Shown here: in pieces, positions 42,403-53,182 of the stretch
Layout: every line of letters starts with the position of its first letter
Numbering within the stretch: position 1 is the stretch's first letter
Origin: Sporolactobacillus shoreicorticis
GTDB lineage: Bacteria; Bacillota; Bacilli; Bacillales; Sporolactobacillaceae
Direction: 5' to 3'
DNA: 64,000 nt
Assembly (NCBI RefSeq): GCF_024125445.1
Contig: NZ_JAMXWM010000003.1
Coordinates: 62,001-126,000 of the forward strand
Program-made: the position numbers and the translations under genes
The notes under the pieces: model-generated
What the model saw: the letters and a program-made list of their open reading frames with translations, nothing else
What the model was told of the DNA's origin: nothing
Database searches by the model: none

Positions 42403-43332
42403 TTATTTGTCTGTTTGTTTGCCGTCAGCATCGCGCTGTACTTTCATATCTTTAACAGACAGATAGCCTTGAGCTGGAACATCTTTTGTCTGTACATCGT
42501 CGCTCATCATGAAGTCAAGGAATGCTTTAACCAGCTTCGACGGTTCGCCTTTTGTGTACATGTGTTCATAAGCCCATACCGGAAATTTACCTGAGCCTAC
42601 ATTCTCGTCAGAAGCTTCAACACCGTCAATCGAAAGCTTTGTTACTGACGTATCGTTCGCTGTGAAATATGAGAGTGCCATATAGCCGACTGCACCAGGA
42701 GTTTCAGAGATTATTTTCTTAACAGTGTTTGTCGAATCTTGAGTAATACCTTCAGCAGGTGTTTTATTGTCAAGAGCAAATTGATCGAATGTTGCGCGTG
42801 TACCAGAACCATCAGGACGGTTTACTAATGTGATTTTCAAATCTTTGCCGCCGACATCTTTCCAGTTCTTTACCTTGCCGGTGAAAACATCTTGAAGTTG
42901 TTTCTTAGTCAGATTTTTCACGCCGGCCTTCGGATTTACAGCTGCCGTCATACCAACTACAGCGACTTGATAATCTTTAAGTGCCTTTGCATCAATGTTT
43001 GATTTGCTTTCAGCGAACACGTCAGACATACCGATGTCAAAGTTGCCAGCCTGTGCTTCGCTCAAACCAGTACCGCTGCCTCCGCCTTGCACTTCAATCT
43101 GAACATCAGGATTCTTTTCCATGAATTCTTTAGCCACTTGTGCTGCGAGCGGTTGAAGTGCTGTTGAACCGCCGATTGTGATTTTTCCTGATAATGCTTC
43201 AGATGATGAGCTTGAATCTTTAGAAGAACTGCTGCTGTCTGAAGAACCGCTTCCGTTTCCACAACCACTAAGAATGAGTGTTAATGAAAGAACGAAAACC
43301 AGTCCAATCGCGAGCAAGTTTTTCTTTTTCAT
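42403..43332 (-). CDS. pstS: Phosphate-binding lipoprotein PstS
   Basis: 309 residues. Lipoprotein signal with lipobox LILSGC, then a Ser/Gly/Asp-rich linker (residues about 25-48). The binding domain has GGSTALQPLA, QGGGSGTGLSEAQAG, GMSDVFAE, and RPDGSGTRATFDQFAL, the phosphate-contacting loops. It captures phosphate outside the membrane for PstCAB. Preceded by a canonical Pho box. First gene of pstSCAB. Confidence 0.97.
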   Translation of the reverse strand: MKKKNLLAIGLVFVLSLTLILSGCGNGSGSSDSSSSSKDSSSSSEALSGKITIGGSTALQPLAAQVAKEFMEKNPDVQIEVQGGGSGTGLSEAQAGNFDIGMSDVFAESKSNIDAKALKDYQVAVVGMTAAVNPKAGVKNLTKKQLQDVFTGKVKNWKDVGGKDLKITLVNRPDGSGTRATFDQFALDNKTPAEGITQDSTNTVKKIISETPGAVGYMALSYFTANDTSVTKLSIDGVEASDENVGSGKFPVWAYEHMYTKGEPSKLVKAFLDFMMSDDVQTKDVPAQGYLSVKDMKVQRDADGKQTDK

Positions 43333-43378
43333 ATGAATATTTCCCCCTCAAATGTTGAGTCACCTTATTGCACTTCTT

Positions 43379-43432
43379 ATAGTAAGGCTTGACTTTTAAA
43401 CGCATATAAACAAATTGTAAAGGTTTTGTAAA
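43379..43432 (-). promoter_or_regulatory. Pho box and promoter of pstSCAB
   Basis: On the minus strand TTTACA (43432-43427), TTTACA (43421-43416), TTTATA (43410-43405) and TTAAAA (43399-43394) are each 11 bp apart. A 9-bp gap and -10 TACTAT (43384-43379) follow. This is the textbook layout of a PhoP-activated promoter, with the repeats replacing the -35. Confidence 0.9.
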
Positions 43433-43520
43433 GACGAATAATGTCGAATAAAAGTCTTTATCTATAGCATGACCAGCACCGGATCAATAATGCGCGCAAA
43501 GCGTTTTTTTATGTGATTAC

Positions 43521-43548
43521 AAAAAAGAGGAGACATTTGTCCCCTCTC
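43521..43548 (-). terminator. icd terminator
   Basis: On the minus strand GAGGGGACA/TGTCTCCTC stem followed by TTTTTTG, 36 nt after the icd stop. Confidence 0.88.
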
Positions 43549-43583
43549 TTAATCTACGTCAAATGAAATTGTAACTCGTTTAA

Positions 43584-44852
43584 TTATAAATGGTCGATTA
43601 AAGCATCGGCAAACTGTGAGCATTTTACTTCCGTGGCGCTATCCATCAATTGGGCAAAATCAAAGGTTACCACTCCGCTTGAAATCGTCTTTTCTATAGC
43701 ATTAATGATTCGCTTAGCCGGTTCATACCAGCCAATGTGTTCAAGCATCATGACCCCGGAGAGAATCACAGATGATGGATTGACTTTATCCTGGCCCGCA
43801 AAAGTCGGCGCAGTACCGTGAGTCGCTTCAAACAATGCGGTGCCTGTTTCATAATTGATATTCGCACCGGGTGCAATTCCAATACCGCCCACTTGTGCTG
43901 CAAGTGCGTCGGAAATATAATCACCATCTAGATTCATCGTCGCAACGACATCATATTCATTTGGATGCAGCAGAATCTGTTGCAAGAAATTGTCAGCAAT
44001 TGCATCTTTAATTAAAATACGTCCACTGCTCAGTGCATCACTCTGGGCCTTATCTGCTGCTTCTTTTCCTTGTTCCGCAGAAATCGCCTCGTACTGCTTC
44101 CACGTAAAGGTCTGCTCCGGAAATTCACGCTCAGCAAGCGCATAGCCCCAATTCTTAAACGCACCTTCCGTAAATTTCATGATGTTTCCTTTATGAACAA
44201 GAGTCACACTTTTTCGACCTTCATGAATTGCATAGCGGATCGCTGCACGTACCAGACGTTCTGTCCCCTCTTTTGACACAGGTTTAATTCCGATTCCTGA
44301 TGTTTCGGGAAAGCGGATTTGTGAAACATCTAACTCATTTTGAAGAAAATCAATGACTTTTCTTGCTCCTGCAGATTCAGATTCAAACTCAATTCCGGCA
44401 TAGATATCCTCTGTGTTTTCACGGAAAATCACCATATCTACGAGTTCCGGATGCTTGACCGGCGATGGAACGCCTTCAAAGTATCGAACCGGCCGCAAAC
44501 AGGTAAAAAGATCAAGCTGCTGCCGAAGCGCTACATTCAGAGAACGTATGCCGCCGCCAACCGGAGTTGTAAGTGGTCCTTTAATTGCAATCACATAATT
44601 TTTCATTGCATCGACGGTCGCTTGCGGAAGCCATTCACCGGTCTGATTATATGCTTTTTGACCAGCGAGTACTTCCTTCCAAACAATTTGTTTCTCACCT
44701 TTGTAAGCCTTTTTTACAGCAGCATTCAGCACCCGTGAAGCCGCCTGCCAAATTTCAGGCCCAATACCGTCACCTTCTATATAAGGGATGATCGGATGGT
44801 CAGGTACGTTCAGAATACTGTTCTGCACAGTAATTTGCTTTCCTTGTGTCAC
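43584..44852 (-). CDS. icd: Isocitrate dehydrogenase (NADP)
   Basis: 422 residues from GTG 44852 (reading [11 protein letters not shown]), which has GGAGGT about 5 nt upstream; ATG 44867 is in frame but lies inside that site. Substrate loop [13 protein letters not shown] with the regulatory Ser, [31 protein letters not shown], and the cofactor region [11 protein letters not shown]. It oxidises isocitrate to 2-oxoglutarate for glutamate synthesis. Directly downstream of citZ; mdh, which follows in B. subtilis, is not here. Confidence 0.97.
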   Translation of the reverse strand: MTQGKQITVQNSILNVPDHPIIPYIEGDGIGPEIWQAASRVLNAAVKKAYKGEKQIVWKEVLAGQKAYNQTGEWLPQATVDAMKNYVIAIKGPLTTPVGGGIRSLNVALRQQLDLFTCLRPVRYFEGVPSPVKHPELVDMVIFRENTEDIYAGIEFESESAGARKVIDFLQNELDVSQIRFPETSGIGIKPVSKEGTERLVRAAIRYAIHEGRKSVTLVHKGNIMKFTEGAFKNWGYALAEREFPEQTFTWKQYEAISAEQGKEAADKAQSDALSSGRILIKDAIADNFLQQILLHPNEYDVVATMNLDGDYISDALAAQVGGIGIAPGANINYETGTALFEATHGTAPTFAGQDKVNPSSVILSGVMMLEHIGWYEPAKRIINAIEKTISSGVVTFDFAQLMDSATEVKCSQFADALIDHL

Positions 44853-44935
44853 ACTATGTACCTCCATTAATTTTTTTATCCGCTCTATTCCAAATTAATT
44901 GTAAATAATCACGCTCCACCATCATTAAATTCGGT

Positions 44936-46051
44936 TCAGCGCTGATCAATCGGTGCAACTTTTCTGAGACGCGCACCATTATATTCGGCACGTGGACGGA
45001 TCAGGCGATTGTCGTTATACTGTTCCATGATATGTGCTGCCCATCCCGATGTTCTGCTGATCGCGAACACCGGCGTAAACAGATCATGATCAATGCCCAG
45101 TTCATGATAAAGCGTCGCCGAATAGAAGTCTGTATTCGGCAGCAAACCTTTTTTCTCTTTGATCAGGTTCTCTATTTTAACCGACATGTCATATAGCTTC
45201 CCGTCACCTTGAAGCCCGCTTATTTTTTTTGCCATCGTTTTCAAGATTCTTGCACGGGGATCACCATTTTTATAAACACGGTGACCGAAGCCCATAATTT
45301 TCTTCTTGTTTTCGAGCGCATTCAAAATATAATCATCCACCCACTCAATCGAACCGATCTTCTCCAGCATGTGCATGACTTGTTCATTTGCACCGCCATG
45401 AAGGGGCCCTTTCAAGGCACCGATGGCTGAAGTAATGCCTGAATACATATCCGACAGTGTCGCAACACATACCCGCGCCGTAAACGTTGACGCATTCAAT
45501 TCATGATCGGCATGAAGAATCAGCGCTTTATCGAACATTTCCGCTGCAACTTCAGTAGGCGTGCAGCCCTTCAGCATATAGAGAAAATTGGCTGCGAATC
45601 CCAACGATTCATTTGGCGGGACAGGTTCCAAGCCTTTTCGGATCCGAGAAAATCCGGCGACAAGCGTTGCAATTTTTGCTTGAATACGAACCGCCTTATC
45701 CTTATTTGATTGCTTATCCATTCGTTCAGCATCAGGATCATAGATGCCCAAATTCGAAACAGCACTTCTCAATACAGCCATGGGATGAACATAATCAAGC
45801 GGATACTTCTTCATAAACGTAAATAGTTCATCTGGCACTCGCGCATTCTCAGCAAGAGTTCGTTTAAATGAGCAAAGCTGTTCGGTAGTGGGGAGTTCAC
45901 CGTTCCAAAGTAAATAAACGACTTCTTCAAAGGTAGACCGTTCGGCTAAATCCTGAATACTGTACCCGCGATAGGTGAGCACATCATCTTTAATTGAACT
46001 AATCGTTGAAGTTGTTGCAACAACGCCTTCCAGCCCTCTCGTCGTTGTCAA
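44936..46051 (-). CDS. citZ: Citrate synthase
   Basis: 371 residues, type II short form of Gram-positive bacteria. Catalytic His in LILHADHELNASTFTAR and MGFGHRVYKNGDPRA, with the Asp in LPNTDFYSATLYHELGI. TTG start at 46051 with GGGAGGGG 6 nt upstream. Condenses oxaloacetate with acetyl-CoA. In operon with icd. With no malate dehydrogenase adjacent, the pair probably serves glutamate synthesis rather than a full cycle. Confidence 0.97.
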   Translation of the reverse strand: MTTTRGLEGVVATTSTISSIKDDVLTYRGYSIQDLAERSTFEEVVYLLWNGELPTTEQLCSFKRTLAENARVPDELFTFMKKYPLDYVHPMAVLRSAVSNLGIYDPDAERMDKQSNKDKAVRIQAKIATLVAGFSRIRKGLEPVPPNESLGFAANFLYMLKGCTPTEVAAEMFDKALILHADHELNASTFTARVCVATLSDMYSGITSAIGALKGPLHGGANEQVMHMLEKIGSIEWVDDYILNALENKKKIMGFGHRVYKNGDPRARILKTMAKKISGLQGDGKLYDMSVKIENLIKEKKGLLPNTDFYSATLYHELGIDHDLFTPVFAISRTSGWAAHIMEQYNDNRLIRPRAEYNGARLRKVAPIDQR

Positions 46052-46280
46052 ATTGATCCCCTCCCTGCGGTAGAACTTTGCCAGGAATACATCGTGTTTA
46101 ACATAAGTACATCTTCTATCTGAAAAATATCTGATAGGAAAATTCGGTACCCGTTAATCCGGTTGTTGTATTCTTAACAAATTTTTCCGAATACTTTTCG
46201 GATAAATAGTGATTAAAACCATGATCATAATTAAAAGCATCACTTCAATGTTATGAGTCTTATGCAAAATCGTTATCTTG

Positions 46281-46309
46281 ATTATATCTGCTAAGGCGAA
46301 ATTTGTGAA
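46281..46309 (-). promoter_or_regulatory. Candidate citZ promoter in the 349-nt citZ-ytvI gap
   Basis: -35 TTCACA (46309-46304), 17 bp, -10 TATAAT (46286-46281) on the minus strand. It would give a leader of about 225 nt before citZ, long enough for extra control. No terminator, riboswitch motif or other gene is evident in the gap. Confidence 0.5.
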
Positions 46310-46328
46310 CAATAATCACAATAATTCT

Positions 46329-46372
46329 TTGCGCCTTCGTTTTTTCAGATGTATATTAGCCGCTTGTCCGCA
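46329..46372 (+). promoter_or_regulatory. Candidate ytvI promoter(s)
   Basis: A sigma-A reading is TTGCGC (46329-46334), 17 bp, TATATT (46352-46357). A sigma-E-like reading overlaps it: GTATATT (46351-46357), 13 bp, CATATGTA. The latter would suit a mother-cell sporulation gene; neither is certain. Confidence 0.4.
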
Positions 46373-46400
46373 TATGTATAAATTGAGGTGAGGATGAAAC

Positions 46401-47540
46401 ATGAACTCTCGGGAATCACAGCCGTTCATAGCCGGCCTATTCATTATATTGCGTGCCCTAGTTGTCGCAGCCTCTGCCGCAGCAGCCGTCGCGGCTTTGA
46501 TGCTCGCCTTCCGTTATGCCTTGCCCTTTCTCATCGCATGTGCGCTTGCATTTTTAATTAATCCTATAGTGGTTTTCATTGAAAGAAAAACGAGGCTGCC
46601 CAGGGGAGCAGCCTCGTTTGTTGTTCTTTTTCTCTTTTTTTCATTAACTATAGGTACCTTATTGTTTTTTGCGATTGTCCTGATTAAAGGCGTATCCTCA
46701 TTCTCACGTTCGGTTCCTGATGAAGTTCAAGTCCTTATCGGTGACATCCAAACGTTTTTCTTCTCAAATCTGCTTCCGTCATGGGAGCAGGCCATGCATA
46801 TTTTTTCAGGGCTTCCCGGTGTTCAGCAAAAGGCGATACAGCTCAATGTAGAGAGTATGGCAGGAGCGCTTGTCGGCATGCTTCACGATCTTGCAGGACA
46901 GTTGCTCGCGAATCTGACACAGTTTGTTACAACGATTCCGGATACAATCATTTCCGCCATTTTCATCTTTCTCGCTTCATTCTTTCTATCAAAGGACTCT
47001 GAACGGATCAATAACCATTTTCACGCATTCTGTGCTCATTCTCCAATTGGAAGACCGATTGACAGAGTTTTGACTGAATTGAAAAAAACATGCATCGGTT
47101 TTGTTCGTGCCCAATTTTTACTCGTATTCATGACCGTTGTTCTTGTTTATGCAGGGCTTCTTATTTTAAGGGTCCCTCATCCTCTGACTATCGCTTTGAT
47201 TACCGGCATTGTCGATCTTATTCCTTATCTGGGAACAGGGGCAATCTTCATACCATGGATTCTGTACCAGTTCTTCACGCACCACTATTTTTTCACGATC
47301 AGCCTGACCAGTCTGTACATTGCTTCCATCATCCAGAGACAGTTGATGGAGCCGAAAATATTGTCAGTTAATATCGGTATCGATCCGCTTGCCTCTCTCG
47401 TATCTATCTATTTCGGTTTTCGCTGGATCGGCATTGCCGGCATCGTGATCGGACCGCTTGTCCTTGTTGTGATCAAGACACTGTATCATACAGGCACTTG
47501 GCAGTCGATTTGGTATTACATTCTTGGTAAGAAGGCATGA
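46401..47540 (+). CDS. ytvI: AI-2E-family membrane protein, YtvI-like
   Basis: 379 residues with about eight membrane segments, starting at residues 14-70. AI-2E family features are ITGIVDLIPYLGTGAIFIPW and SIIQRQLMEPKILSVNIGIDPLASL with the conserved Pro-Lys. In spore formers the YtvI branch is annotated as a sporulation integral membrane protein; its cargo is unknown. ATG with GAGGTGAGG upstream. Same relative position as B. subtilis ytvI, between citZ and fxsA. It ends 3 nt from the convergent fxsA stop. Confidence 0.9.
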   Translation: MNSRESQPFIAGLFIILRALVVAASAAAAVAALMLAFRYALPFLIACALAFLINPIVVFIERKTRLPRGAASFVVLFLFFSLTIGTLLFFAIVLIKGVSSFSRSVPDEVQVLIGDIQTFFFSNLLPSWEQAMHIFSGLPGVQQKAIQLNVESMAGALVGMLHDLAGQLLANLTQFVTTIPDTIISAIFIFLASFFLSKDSERINNHFHAFCAHSPIGRPIDRVLTELKKTCIGFVRAQFLLVFMTVVLVYAGLLILRVPHPLTIALITGIVDLIPYLGTGAIFIPWILYQFFTHHYFFTISLTSLYIASIIQRQLMEPKILSVNIGIDPLASLVSIYFGFRWIGIAGIVIGPLVLVVIKTLYHTGTWQSIWYYILGKKA

Positions 47541-47543
47541 ACG

Positions 47544-47945
47544 TTATCGTCTTCTAAATGAAAGGAACGTGATTCCCCCATGATCGATCTGTTTGCGAAT
47601 CCATCTTTTTAACCGCCTGATCAATAGGATTCTAAAGGCAGGGATCAGGAGCAAAAGGCCAATGACATCACTAATAAGCCCCGGCACGCACAGTAGGATT
47701 CCGCCGAAGAGCAGACCCGCCCCGTCAAGGAGCGGCTCACTGGGCATTCGTCTCATGTTTATGTCGTCACTGATCTTCTGCAGAATGGCAAATCCTTGCC
47801 TTCTGACTGTCCAAACGCCAATAATAATGGACAGGAAAAGAATCATAATTAAATTGAATCCGCCGATCAGCCCTCCGACATAGATCAACACACAAACCTC
47901 AGCAAGTGCGTAAAGCATCAGAATGATCAGAACTTTTTTCAGCAC
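47544..47945 (-). CDS. fxsA: FxsA-family membrane protein
   Basis: 133 residues from GTG 47945 (VLKKVLIILMLYALAEV), with AAGGAG upstream; the frame opens earlier inside the thioesterase gene. Two to three hydrophobic helices, then LLFGGILLCVPGLISDVIGLL and a basic tail. FxsA proteins affect phage exclusion in E. coli; their role in Bacillales is unknown. Overlap-coupled neighbour of the thioesterase gene in the same direction. Confidence 0.88.
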   Translation of the reverse strand: MLKKVLIILMLYALAEVCVLIYVGGLIGGFNLIMILFLSIIIGVWTVRRQGFAILQKISDDINMRRMPSEPLLDGAGLLFGGILLCVPGLISDVIGLLLLIPAFRILLIRRLKRWIRKQIDHGGITFLSFRRR

Positions 47946-47964
47946 GGTAACAACACTCCTTGTT

Positions 47965-48387
47965 TTATGCTTGTTCCGAAGCTTTGACAATGAGTGCATG
48001 GAGCTCCGGATTTTTTCTTCTTATCGAAACCGGACGCAATGATAAATCTGTCCAACAGTGAGAACTGGATCCATCAACGAGTAGTTTTCGGTCTTTTTCC
48101 CTGTAAATTTTGTAGTCAAACGTTAATTTAATACTGTCATAAGCTCCGACGGTGGTTTCGACAAGGAGGGTATCGTCATACAGAGCCGGCGCATGATAAT
48201 GTACATCAATGCCAAGAACCGGCATCATAAAGCCTTGTTCTTCCACTTTTCGATACGAAATGCCTAATTTCTGAATATAATCTGTTCGTGCAACTTCAAA
48301 ATAATTCACATAGTGACTGTGATGAACAACACCCATTTTATCCGTTTCGTTATACCGGACGACGATCTTAGTAGTATTCCCATTCAT
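47965..48387 (-). CDS. Acyl-CoA thioesterase, YbgC/4HBT family
   Basis: 140 residues, hot-dog fold. The catalytic stretch VRYNETDKMGVVHHSHYVNYF has the Asp and the following HH seen in 4-hydroxybenzoyl-CoA thioesterase-like enzymes. It likely hydrolyses short acyl-CoA esters. ATG with AGGAGTG upstream. It sits between pyk and fxsA. Confidence 0.9.
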   Translation of the reverse strand: MNGNTTKIVVRYNETDKMGVVHHSHYVNYFEVARTDYIQKLGISYRKVEEQGFMMPVLGIDVHYHAPALYDDTLLVETTVGAYDSIKLTFDYKIYREKDRKLLVDGSSSHCWTDLSLRPVSIRRKNPELHALIVKASEQA

Positions 48388-48451
48388 GATAAAACACTCC
48401 TGCTATAAAATTTAATTTGTCAGGTTTAAATGAACTTCATGATGAAAAATT

Positions 48452-48483
48452 TAAGAGAAGGCACATATTTGCGCCTTCTCTTA
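48452..48483 (-). terminator. pyk terminator
   Basis: 11-bp stem TAAGAGAAGGC/GCCTTCTCTTA with a 10-nt loop, then AATTTTTC on the minus strand. Downstream of the pfkA-pyk pair. Confidence 0.88.
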
Positions 48484-48556
48484 TCATAAATGATTAACTG
48501 TACGAATAAAAATGAAACAGTGCGGTGCCGTCATAACTCCGCCCTATTCTCACTAA

Positions 48557-49999
48557 TTAGGCTTGTGTCAGATTTTCTCCAACCGTGTGGACACGCATAA
48601 TGTTTGTCTTGCCTGACGCTGCTACTGGAAGTCCAGCCGTGATGACAACAAGATCGCCATCTTTTACCAGATCAGTTTTCTTGCCGCTATCAACAGCAAT
48701 TTCAAACATTTCATCCGTCGTTTTTGCGAGTTCGCTCAATACCGGAGTTACGCCCCAAGCAAGACACATTTTGTGAGCAACACGTTCGGAACTTGTTACC
48801 GCGATAACCGGAGCTTTCGGACGGTAGTGAGATACAACTCGTGCGGTGTAGCCGCTCACCGTTGCTGTGATGATTGCGCCGACATTAAGATTTAATGCCG
48901 TATGAGCAACCGCTTCACCAATTGCAGCAGTAACCGTCGGTTCGCTTGAGTCACTTAATTTCTTGAGAATTCCTTTATAATCCAAAGCAGATTCAGCCTT
49001 CAACGCGATGTTACTCATCGTTGTAACAGCTTCGATTGGCCATTTTCCGGATGCCGATTCACCGGAAAGCATAATTGCATCTGTGCCGTCGAAGATTGCG
49101 TTGGCAACGTCGCTGGCTTCTGCACGCGTACAACGCGGATTGCGAATCATGGAGTCAAGCATCTGTGTTGCCGTAATAACCGTCTTGCCGACTTTATTGC
49201 ACATCTTGATCAGTCGTTTTTGAACGAGCGGAACATCTTCCGGCGGAATTTCAACCCCGAGGTCACCGCGGGCGATCATCAGACCGTCAGACACTTCAAG
49301 AATTTCTTCAATATTGTCGACAGCTTCTTGGCTTTCAATTTTAGGGAAGATGTGCACATCTTCAGCGCCATGTTCCTTGCACAGATTGCGGATATCGTTG
49401 ACATCTGAGGCATGACGAACAAATGAAGCGGCAATGAAATCAATGCCTTCGCCGATACCAAAGATAATATCGTCTGCATCTTTTTCAGTCATACCAGGAA
49501 GATTGATGCTGACATTCGGTACAATGATCCCTTTCTTGCTCTTCAAAACACCTGTGTTTAAAATTTTGTTATGAATAAGTCCGGCTTCTTTATCGATACC
49601 TGTTACTTCAAGTTCAACCAAGCCGTCATCAATCAAAATCTTCGAACCAACATGAACATCATCAATCAATTCTGCATAAGTAATCGAAAACTTTTCGGCA
49701 GTTCCGGCAACTTCGGTCGTTGAAATATCAACAGTTTTGCCTTCTTCAAGAAGAACTTCCTTAGTAGCCATGTCATGAGTGCGGATTTCCGGACCCTTTG
49801 TGTCGAGCAGAATGCCGATCGTTTTACCGGTAATCTTCATTGCTTCTCTAAGATTAAGCACTTTTTGATGATGTTCTTCATGATCACCATGTGAGAAATT
49901 GAAACGTGCAACATTCATGCCGGCGTTAATCATTTTTACAAGTGTTTCAACCGTATCACTTGATGGTCCCAGTGTACAAACAATCTTTGTCTTTTTCAT
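48557..49999 (-). CDS. pyk: Pyruvate kinase (without C-terminal extra domain)
   Basis: 480 residues: [16 protein letters not shown], the active-site block [11 protein letters not shown] with the catalytic Lys, and [13 protein letters not shown] and TQMLDSMI. The allosteric C-domain ends [13 protein letters not shown]. Bacillus and Geobacillus enzymes carry an additional PEP-utiliser-like domain of about 110 residues; it is absent here. Makes pyruvate and ATP from PEP. GGAGGG precedes the ATG. Downstream of pfkA by 21 nt. Confidence 0.97.
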   Translation of the reverse strand: MKKTKIVCTLGPSSDTVETLVKMINAGMNVARFNFSHGDHEEHHQKVLNLREAMKITGKTIGILLDTKGPEIRTHDMATKEVLLEEGKTVDISTTEVAGTAEKFSITYAELIDDVHVGSKILIDDGLVELEVTGIDKEAGLIHNKILNTGVLKSKKGIIVPNVSINLPGMTEKDADDIIFGIGEGIDFIAASFVRHASDVNDIRNLCKEHGAEDVHIFPKIESQEAVDNIEEILEVSDGLMIARGDLGVEIPPEDVPLVQKRLIKMCNKVGKTVITATQMLDSMIRNPRCTRAEASDVANAIFDGTDAIMLSGESASGKWPIEAVTTMSNIALKAESALDYKGILKKLSDSSEPTVTAAIGEAVAHTALNLNVGAIITATVSGYTARVVSHYRPKAPVIAVTSSERVAHKMCLAWGVTPVLSELAKTTDEMFEIAVDSGKKTDLVKDGDLVVITAGLPVAASGKTNIMRVHTVGENLTQA

Positions 50000-50020
50000 T
50001 AATAAATTCCCTCCAGCAAT

Positions 50021-50998
<978 letters not shown>

Positions 50999-51010
50999 TT
51001 AATGTCAATG

Positions 51011-52018
51011 CTATTGCCTATCTGATGAATAAGAAAAAATTAATTGATTGGTTTGATTTTCCTGGACTGTCTCATAATTGCCGATTGCCCGGTACTTTGC
51101 TAAGCGCTGGTTGCGAACCTGATCAGCGGTTAACTGGCTTAATTCTTCAAAGGATTCAATAAGCGCTTGATCAATGAATTCTGCCTGCTTCTTCGGATCA
51201 TGATGAGCACCGCCCAAAACCTCCGGAATCAGTTTATCAATAATACCGAGTTTTTTCAAATCGGATCCGGTAATTTTCATCGTTTTCGCTGCTTCTTCTG
51301 CCTTGCCGGCATCTTTCCACAACAACGCAGCGGCTCCTTCAGGCGAAATAACCGAATACCAAGCATTTTCAAGCATCAAAATATGGTTGCCGACGCCGAT
51401 TGCAAGTGCACCGCCGCTTGCGCCCTCTCCAATCACCACACAAATAACCGGAACGGAAAGTCCGGACATTTCAAAAAGATTTCGTGCAATGGCTTCGCTC
51501 TGCCCTCGTTCCTCAGCAGCTTTGCCGGGAAAAGCACCTTTTGTGTCAATAAATGTAATAATCGGGCGATGAAACTTGTCCGCTTGTTTCATCAGACGCA
51601 GCGCTTTGCGGTAACCCTCCGGATGAGGACTTCCAAAATTGCGCATGATGTTTTCTTTCGTATCTCGTCCCCGCTGCTCGCCGATCACCGTAACAGGACG
51701 TCCATGAAACTTTGCGATTCCGGCAACAATCGCAGGATCATCGCCATAGAGACGGTCACCATGACACTCAATGAAATCCGTGAATAAGAGCGGAATGTAA
51801 TCTAACGTCGTCGGGCGATTAAGCTTTCTCGCGACGCGAACACGTTCCCAAGGGGTCATGCTGCCATAAGTATCTTTTTCAAGATCCGCGAGGCGCTCTT
51901 GCAGATGATTCAGTTCGTCAGAAAGATCAATGCCTTTCTCATCCATGAACTTCTTTAATTCCGAAATCTTTTCTTGAAGCTCAAGAATCGGTTTCTCAAA
52001 ATCTAATTCCGGTCCCAT
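51011..52018 (-). CDS. accA: Acetyl-CoA carboxylase carboxyltransferase, alpha subunit
   Basis: 335 residues. Crotonase-like fold with [38 protein letters not shown] and [14 protein letters not shown] (oxyanion hole). N-terminal coiled coil of about 60 residues. Works with AccD to move CO2 from carboxybiotin to acetyl-CoA. Start overlaps accD by 16 nt, with AGGAGGT inside accD. Confidence 0.97.
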   Translation of the reverse strand: MGPELDFEKPILELQEKISELKKFMDEKGIDLSDELNHLQERLADLEKDTYGSMTPWERVRVARKLNRPTTLDYIPLLFTDFIECHGDRLYGDDPAIVAGIAKFHGRPVTVIGEQRGRDTKENIMRNFGSPHPEGYRKALRLMKQADKFHRPIITFIDTKGAFPGKAAEERGQSEAIARNLFEMSGLSVPVICVVIGEGASGGALAIGVGNHILMLENAWYSVISPEGAAALLWKDAGKAEEAAKTMKITGSDLKKLGIIDKLIPEVLGGAHHDPKKQAEFIDQALIESFEELSQLTADQVRNQRLAKYRAIGNYETVQENQTNQLIFSYSSDRQ

Positions 52019-52872
52019 TCTTCGGCACCTCCTCCAACGTGGATCGACAAGACCTGCCCGAGCACAGTTCTCAGTTCAGAACGAGGGATGACTTGGTCAA
52101 GCTGTCCGTGTTTCAATAAAAATTCTGCAGTTTGGAAGTCATCCGGCAATTCCTCACCAATGGTCTGTTCAATAATGCGGCGTCCGGCAAAACCAATTAA
52201 AGCGCCGGGTTCAGCAAAATTGTAATCGCCGAGGGAAGCAAAACTTGCCGAAACCCCACCGGTTGTCGGGTGGGTCATAATGGAAATATAAAGTCCGCCG
52301 TTCTCGCTGAATGTCTTTAAGGCACCACTTGTTTTCGCCATCTGCATCAGGCTGAGCACGCCTTCCTGCATACGCGCGCCACCAGACGCGGAAAAGATAA
52401 TGACAGGAATCCCGTTCTTATCGGCATATTCAATCAACCGGGTAATTTTCTCGCCGACAACCGAACCCATGCTCCCCATTCGAAAGCCCTTGTCCATAAT
52501 GGCAACAGCGGCCTCAAAGCCTTCAATCGTACCCTTACCGGTCCAAACGGCTTCATTTAATCCGGTTTTCTTACGGTCCGACTCAAGCTTATTCATATAA
52601 TTTGGAAACCGGAGCGGATTTAATGACACCATTTTCTCATCGAATTCCACGTAGGAATCCTGGTCGAAGAGCATCTCCGCACGATCATGAGCACCTATTG
52701 GATAATGATACCCACAAGACTGGCAAACAAACAAATGCTTGCTCAACTCTTTGACATACATGATCTTTTTACATTTCGGACATTTGCGGACAATGCCCTC
52801 TGGAACATCCTGCCTTGCCTTTGTGGATGGGACTGTTGCGTATTTTTTTTTCTTAGTAAAAAAGTCCTTCAT
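52003..52872 (-). CDS. accD: Acetyl-CoA carboxylase carboxyltransferase, beta subunit
   Basis: 289 residues from ATG 52872 with GAGGGTG about 10 nt upstream. Zinc ribbon CPKCKKIMY and CQSCGYHYP at residues about 30-60, then the carboxyltransferase fold ([36 protein letters not shown]). First step of fatty-acid synthesis with AccA. Leads the accDA operon. Confidence 0.97.
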   Translation of the reverse strand: MKDFFTKKKKYATVPSTKARQDVPEGIVRKCPKCKKIMYVKELSKHLFVCQSCGYHYPIGAHDRAEMLFDQDSYVEFDEKMVSLNPLRFPNYMNKLESDRKKTGLNEAVWTGKGTIEGFEAAVAIMDKGFRMGSMGSVVGEKITRLIEYADKNGIPVIIFSASGGARMQEGVLSLMQMAKTSGALKTFSENGGLYISIMTHPTTGGVSASFASLGDYNFAEPGALIGFAGRRIIEQTIGEELPDDFQTAEFLLKHGQLDQVIPRSELRTVLGQVLSIHVGGGAEEWDRN

Positions 52873-53079
52873 CAAGTATATCACCCTCTTACTTTGTCAA
52901 AGCTGGAATTTTATCTTGCATCACAACATGTCACTTTTTCTTCACGCATAATTCAAGAAATCGTCGATTATTCACAAAAGCAGTTGTGGAATAAAGAAAA
53001 AATAAGTAAGTAATAAAAAATAAATAGCGCCGCATTCCATGATCATTCGACTACCCGTGAAAAATTCCTAAACTTCACT

Positions 53080-53108
53080 ATTATAACAAACGTTTCACAA
53101 AAACATAA
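53080..53108 (-). promoter_or_regulatory. Candidate accDA promoter in the 310-nt dnaE-accD gap
   Basis: -10 TATAAT (53085-53080) with a poor -35 TTATGT (53108-53103) at 17 bp on the minus strand; leader of about 200 nt. No FapR-like operator is recognised. The rest of the gap is AT-rich without an evident gene. Confidence 0.4.
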
Positions 53109-53182
53109 GCAACATGCAAAAGGAGCAAATTCCATCTGTATTTGTTGGATATGGCTTCATGTATTTTTTCTTCTTAAATGAA

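Noticed and set aside
51167-51787. Open frame of 206 codons opposite accA
   Set aside because: His/Asn/Phe-rich composition and full overlap with accA mark it as a shadow.
53070-53110. cre site at the accDA promoter (CAAACGTTTCACA)
   Set aside because: On neither strand does it keep the TG-N2-ARCG spacing of the consensus.
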